Below are positions 62,166 to 64,000 of a DNA stretch of 64,000 nucleotides, piece after piece. The notes beneath the pieces were generated by a model. It searched no databases, was not told where the DNA came from, and saw only the letters and a list, made by a program, of their open reading frames with translations. The translations under genes and the position numbers were made by a program. The stretch is from Trichoplusia ni (lineage: Eukaryota; Arthropoda; Insecta; Lepidoptera; Noctuidae), in NCBI RefSeq assembly GCF_003590095.1, contig NC_039502.1, forward strand, positions 2,728,001 to 2,792,000, written 5' to 3'. How positions within the stretch are numbered: position 1 is the first letter of the stretch; each line of letters starts with the position of its first letter.

Positions 62166-62390
62166 TTAAGAAGCCCATTGCTCAGAAGAGTTAATAGTAA
62201 GCTATATATTGCAGTTGTGAAAGCGGATGTTAGAACGGAGTTTTTGTGCCTCAAGACACAATTGGATGATATTCGGAAGAAATTAGAATTTTGGAGTCAT
62301 ATGTCATATCTTAAGGGAACTGGGAAAGGTAAGAACGCTGCATCGAAAAACTGCAAACCTCCGATAGTTGGAGGTAAAAATAAGATAAAG
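62166..62390 (+). CDS. Exon-like segment with coiled-coil-like peptide, unidentified
   Basis: The frame is open from 62166 through a donor ATAAAG|GTAAGG at 62391. It encodes VVKADVRTEFLCLKTQLDDI, then RKKLEFWSHMSYLKGTGKGK and SKNCKPPIVGGKNKIK: a heptad-like stretch followed by a Lys/Gly-rich tail. There is no good ATG at its start. A T-rich acceptor at 62157 is separated from the frame by a TGA, so a later acceptor (62185, CTCAG) would be needed. It could be an exon of an unseen gene or a decayed one. Confidence 0.25.
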
Positions 62391-63893
62391 GTAAGGTAAG
62401 GTCTATAATGTATTACGATATATAACAAAAAGAATTTACGATCTTATTAGTTCCAGCATACTTTAAGTAGAGGAGTATTAAGTACTCCTTTTAAATATTA
62501 TTTGTCCTCACAAAAAAGCTATCGTAGAAAATGTTATTCGTTGAGGGCGAAACACTGAGTTAGACGATTAATCAAATGTCATATTTCATCAAAGTTACAA
62601 ACGAGCTTGATACAAAATTACTTGTTTTTCTTGGTTATTGAATAATATTGGAGATGAAAACGTTTGTTGTTTTCCATAGAAAAAATGTTTAGAAACAATT
62701 TATCCAAAGTACCAAGGATTATTTTTTGTTATTTAATGGCTTTTTTGTGTAGGTATTTAAACACAAGCTATAAAAATCTTTACGTAACACATTAACAAAG
62801 GTTCCAACGTTTTGTATAAAATTTAAATGAGGCTTGAAAAACTAATTGAAAAGTTACTTAAATGCGCAAAATGAAAGCGCAAAAATCCCCACGGAATAAT
62901 TAGGGCAACCAAAAATTAGATTCACTCAATATTTCAAAGTTTGATTCGATGGAAAATTCTTCTGTCGCCAGCTAAAATATTCGGTCGAAAACGAAATTAA
63001 TTGACTTTTATTTTAAAACGGGGAGCATTGAATGAGTTGGGGCATTAGGTCGTTATACTGACTTCGATTTATACCTTTACTCACGTTGGTTTTATGTTCG
63101 AGTTCCCGATTTAATGGTGTGAAGTATTTTGAAATTTATGTGGGTTGAGTAAGCATAATAAACGCGGTTTGTGGGGCAGTTTTTATTTGTATTGACTTTG
63201 TGGAAAGTAAATTATGGTAGGTACCAGTATGTTAGCTACACTACGGACGTAAGCAGAATTAAAACAAAACACACATATTGATATCAATTCAAAATACGTT
63301 CCAGGCAATGTGGTAGTATAATAATAATTCAAAGCACCTTCATTAACATCTTAACAAACAAATGAATAGCGTATAAGGTTAATATGAAGTTAGACTTTGC
63401 TAAACCAAGAGACATTTACTTCTCTTTCAAACACTTTTCACCTTCCGCGTCTTTCAAACTGCAACCCAGCTTTCAATGTCAGCCTTACAGAGCACCCTGT
63501 CTATCTGACATTGACAAGCCCCTAATGAATGTTATCTCAAAATGAAAAAGTACTGGCTTTCATCGAAATGTCAGGCTAGGGCAAAATTTTGCTGAGGAAA
63601 ATGGATTAATTTTCGTAATTGGTGTTCGCTGCAAACGAATAGGTTCGCATTTATTTTATCTAAACTAGAAGATAACGAGGTTAGCATTTTTTCATATTCC
63701 AATATTCAGGTAGAATCACATTTATATTGTAAATGTGAAAGTACGTGAGTGATTGGACCATTTTCAATAAAATTTGGCAGAATGGATGTTTGCTGACACC
63801 TTAGATTAACATTTAGGGTACTATTAATCGACTGTGTTAAATAAAGGTCTATTACAGACATCCAGGTGGTAGTTTATTAATTTCCACTAATAG

Positions 63894-64000
63894 ACACGTA
63901 GCCAGCCAGACAATGGATATAGGGGAAGAGGACGACCAAAGAAACGATGGATGGATTGTGTGAAAGACGATATGGCTGTAAAGTGTGTTTCTTGTGAGAT
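63894..64000 (+). pseudogene. LINE ORF2 fragment running off the window
   Basis: The frame encodes DNGYRGRGRPKKRWMDCVKD and DMAVKCVSCEM. The GRPKKRWMDCVKDDM block is a hallmark of lepidopteran LINE reverse-transcriptase C-terminal regions. A TAG lies just upstream (63891), so only this remnant is open; it continues beyond the window. Confidence 0.6.

Overview
AT-rich insect DNA, almost certainly from a moth or butterfly (Lepidoptera). The reasons are: one intron-split gene encoding a chemoreceptor of the insect carbon-dioxide class; several nonautonomous Helitrons with lepidopteran-style ends; tRNA-headed SINEs; and LINE tails of types common in moth genomes. There is no bacterial-type gene organisation, rRNA, CRISPR array or convincing free-standing tRNA gene.

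The only cellular gene I can reconstruct with confidence lies on the + strand at 50966-59808. It has nine coding exons with consistent phases and GT-AG introns, giving a predicted 464-residue seven-transmembrane gustatory receptor of the CO2 clade (Gr21a/Gr1-like, not the Gr63a/Gr3 type). Canonical poly(A) signals follow at 60037-60059. Intron 5 contains a second splice-compatible open exon (54944-55220) encoding a different hydrophobic C-terminus. It is either an alternative 3' exon or part of a nested gene, and is the most interesting unexplained item.

Positions 1-50860 are a long gene-poor stretch filled with mobile-element debris. It holds a 5'-truncated R4/Dong-like non-LTR retrotransposon (about 37530-39600, - strand) whose reading frame is broken by what looks like one extra G in a homopolymer. 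It also holds a foldback element with perfect 49-bp inverted repeats (6772-7105), two families of complete small Helitrons, and two large internally dimeric repeats sharing GGGTTCCGTA-type ends (43261-45369). SINEs, LINE 3' ends and microsatellites make up much of the rest.

Two places look like transcription starts of genes whose other exons I cannot follow: a CRE/TATA promoter with a short exon on + (12489-12656), and a CpG-richer region with an untranslated-exon-like segment on - (20643-21240). Two further exon-like segments, at 42311-42398 and 62166-62390, have good splice sites but no recognised product. Positions 60060-63893 are again repeat-containing noncoding DNA, and the window ends inside a LINE reverse-transcriptase remnant.
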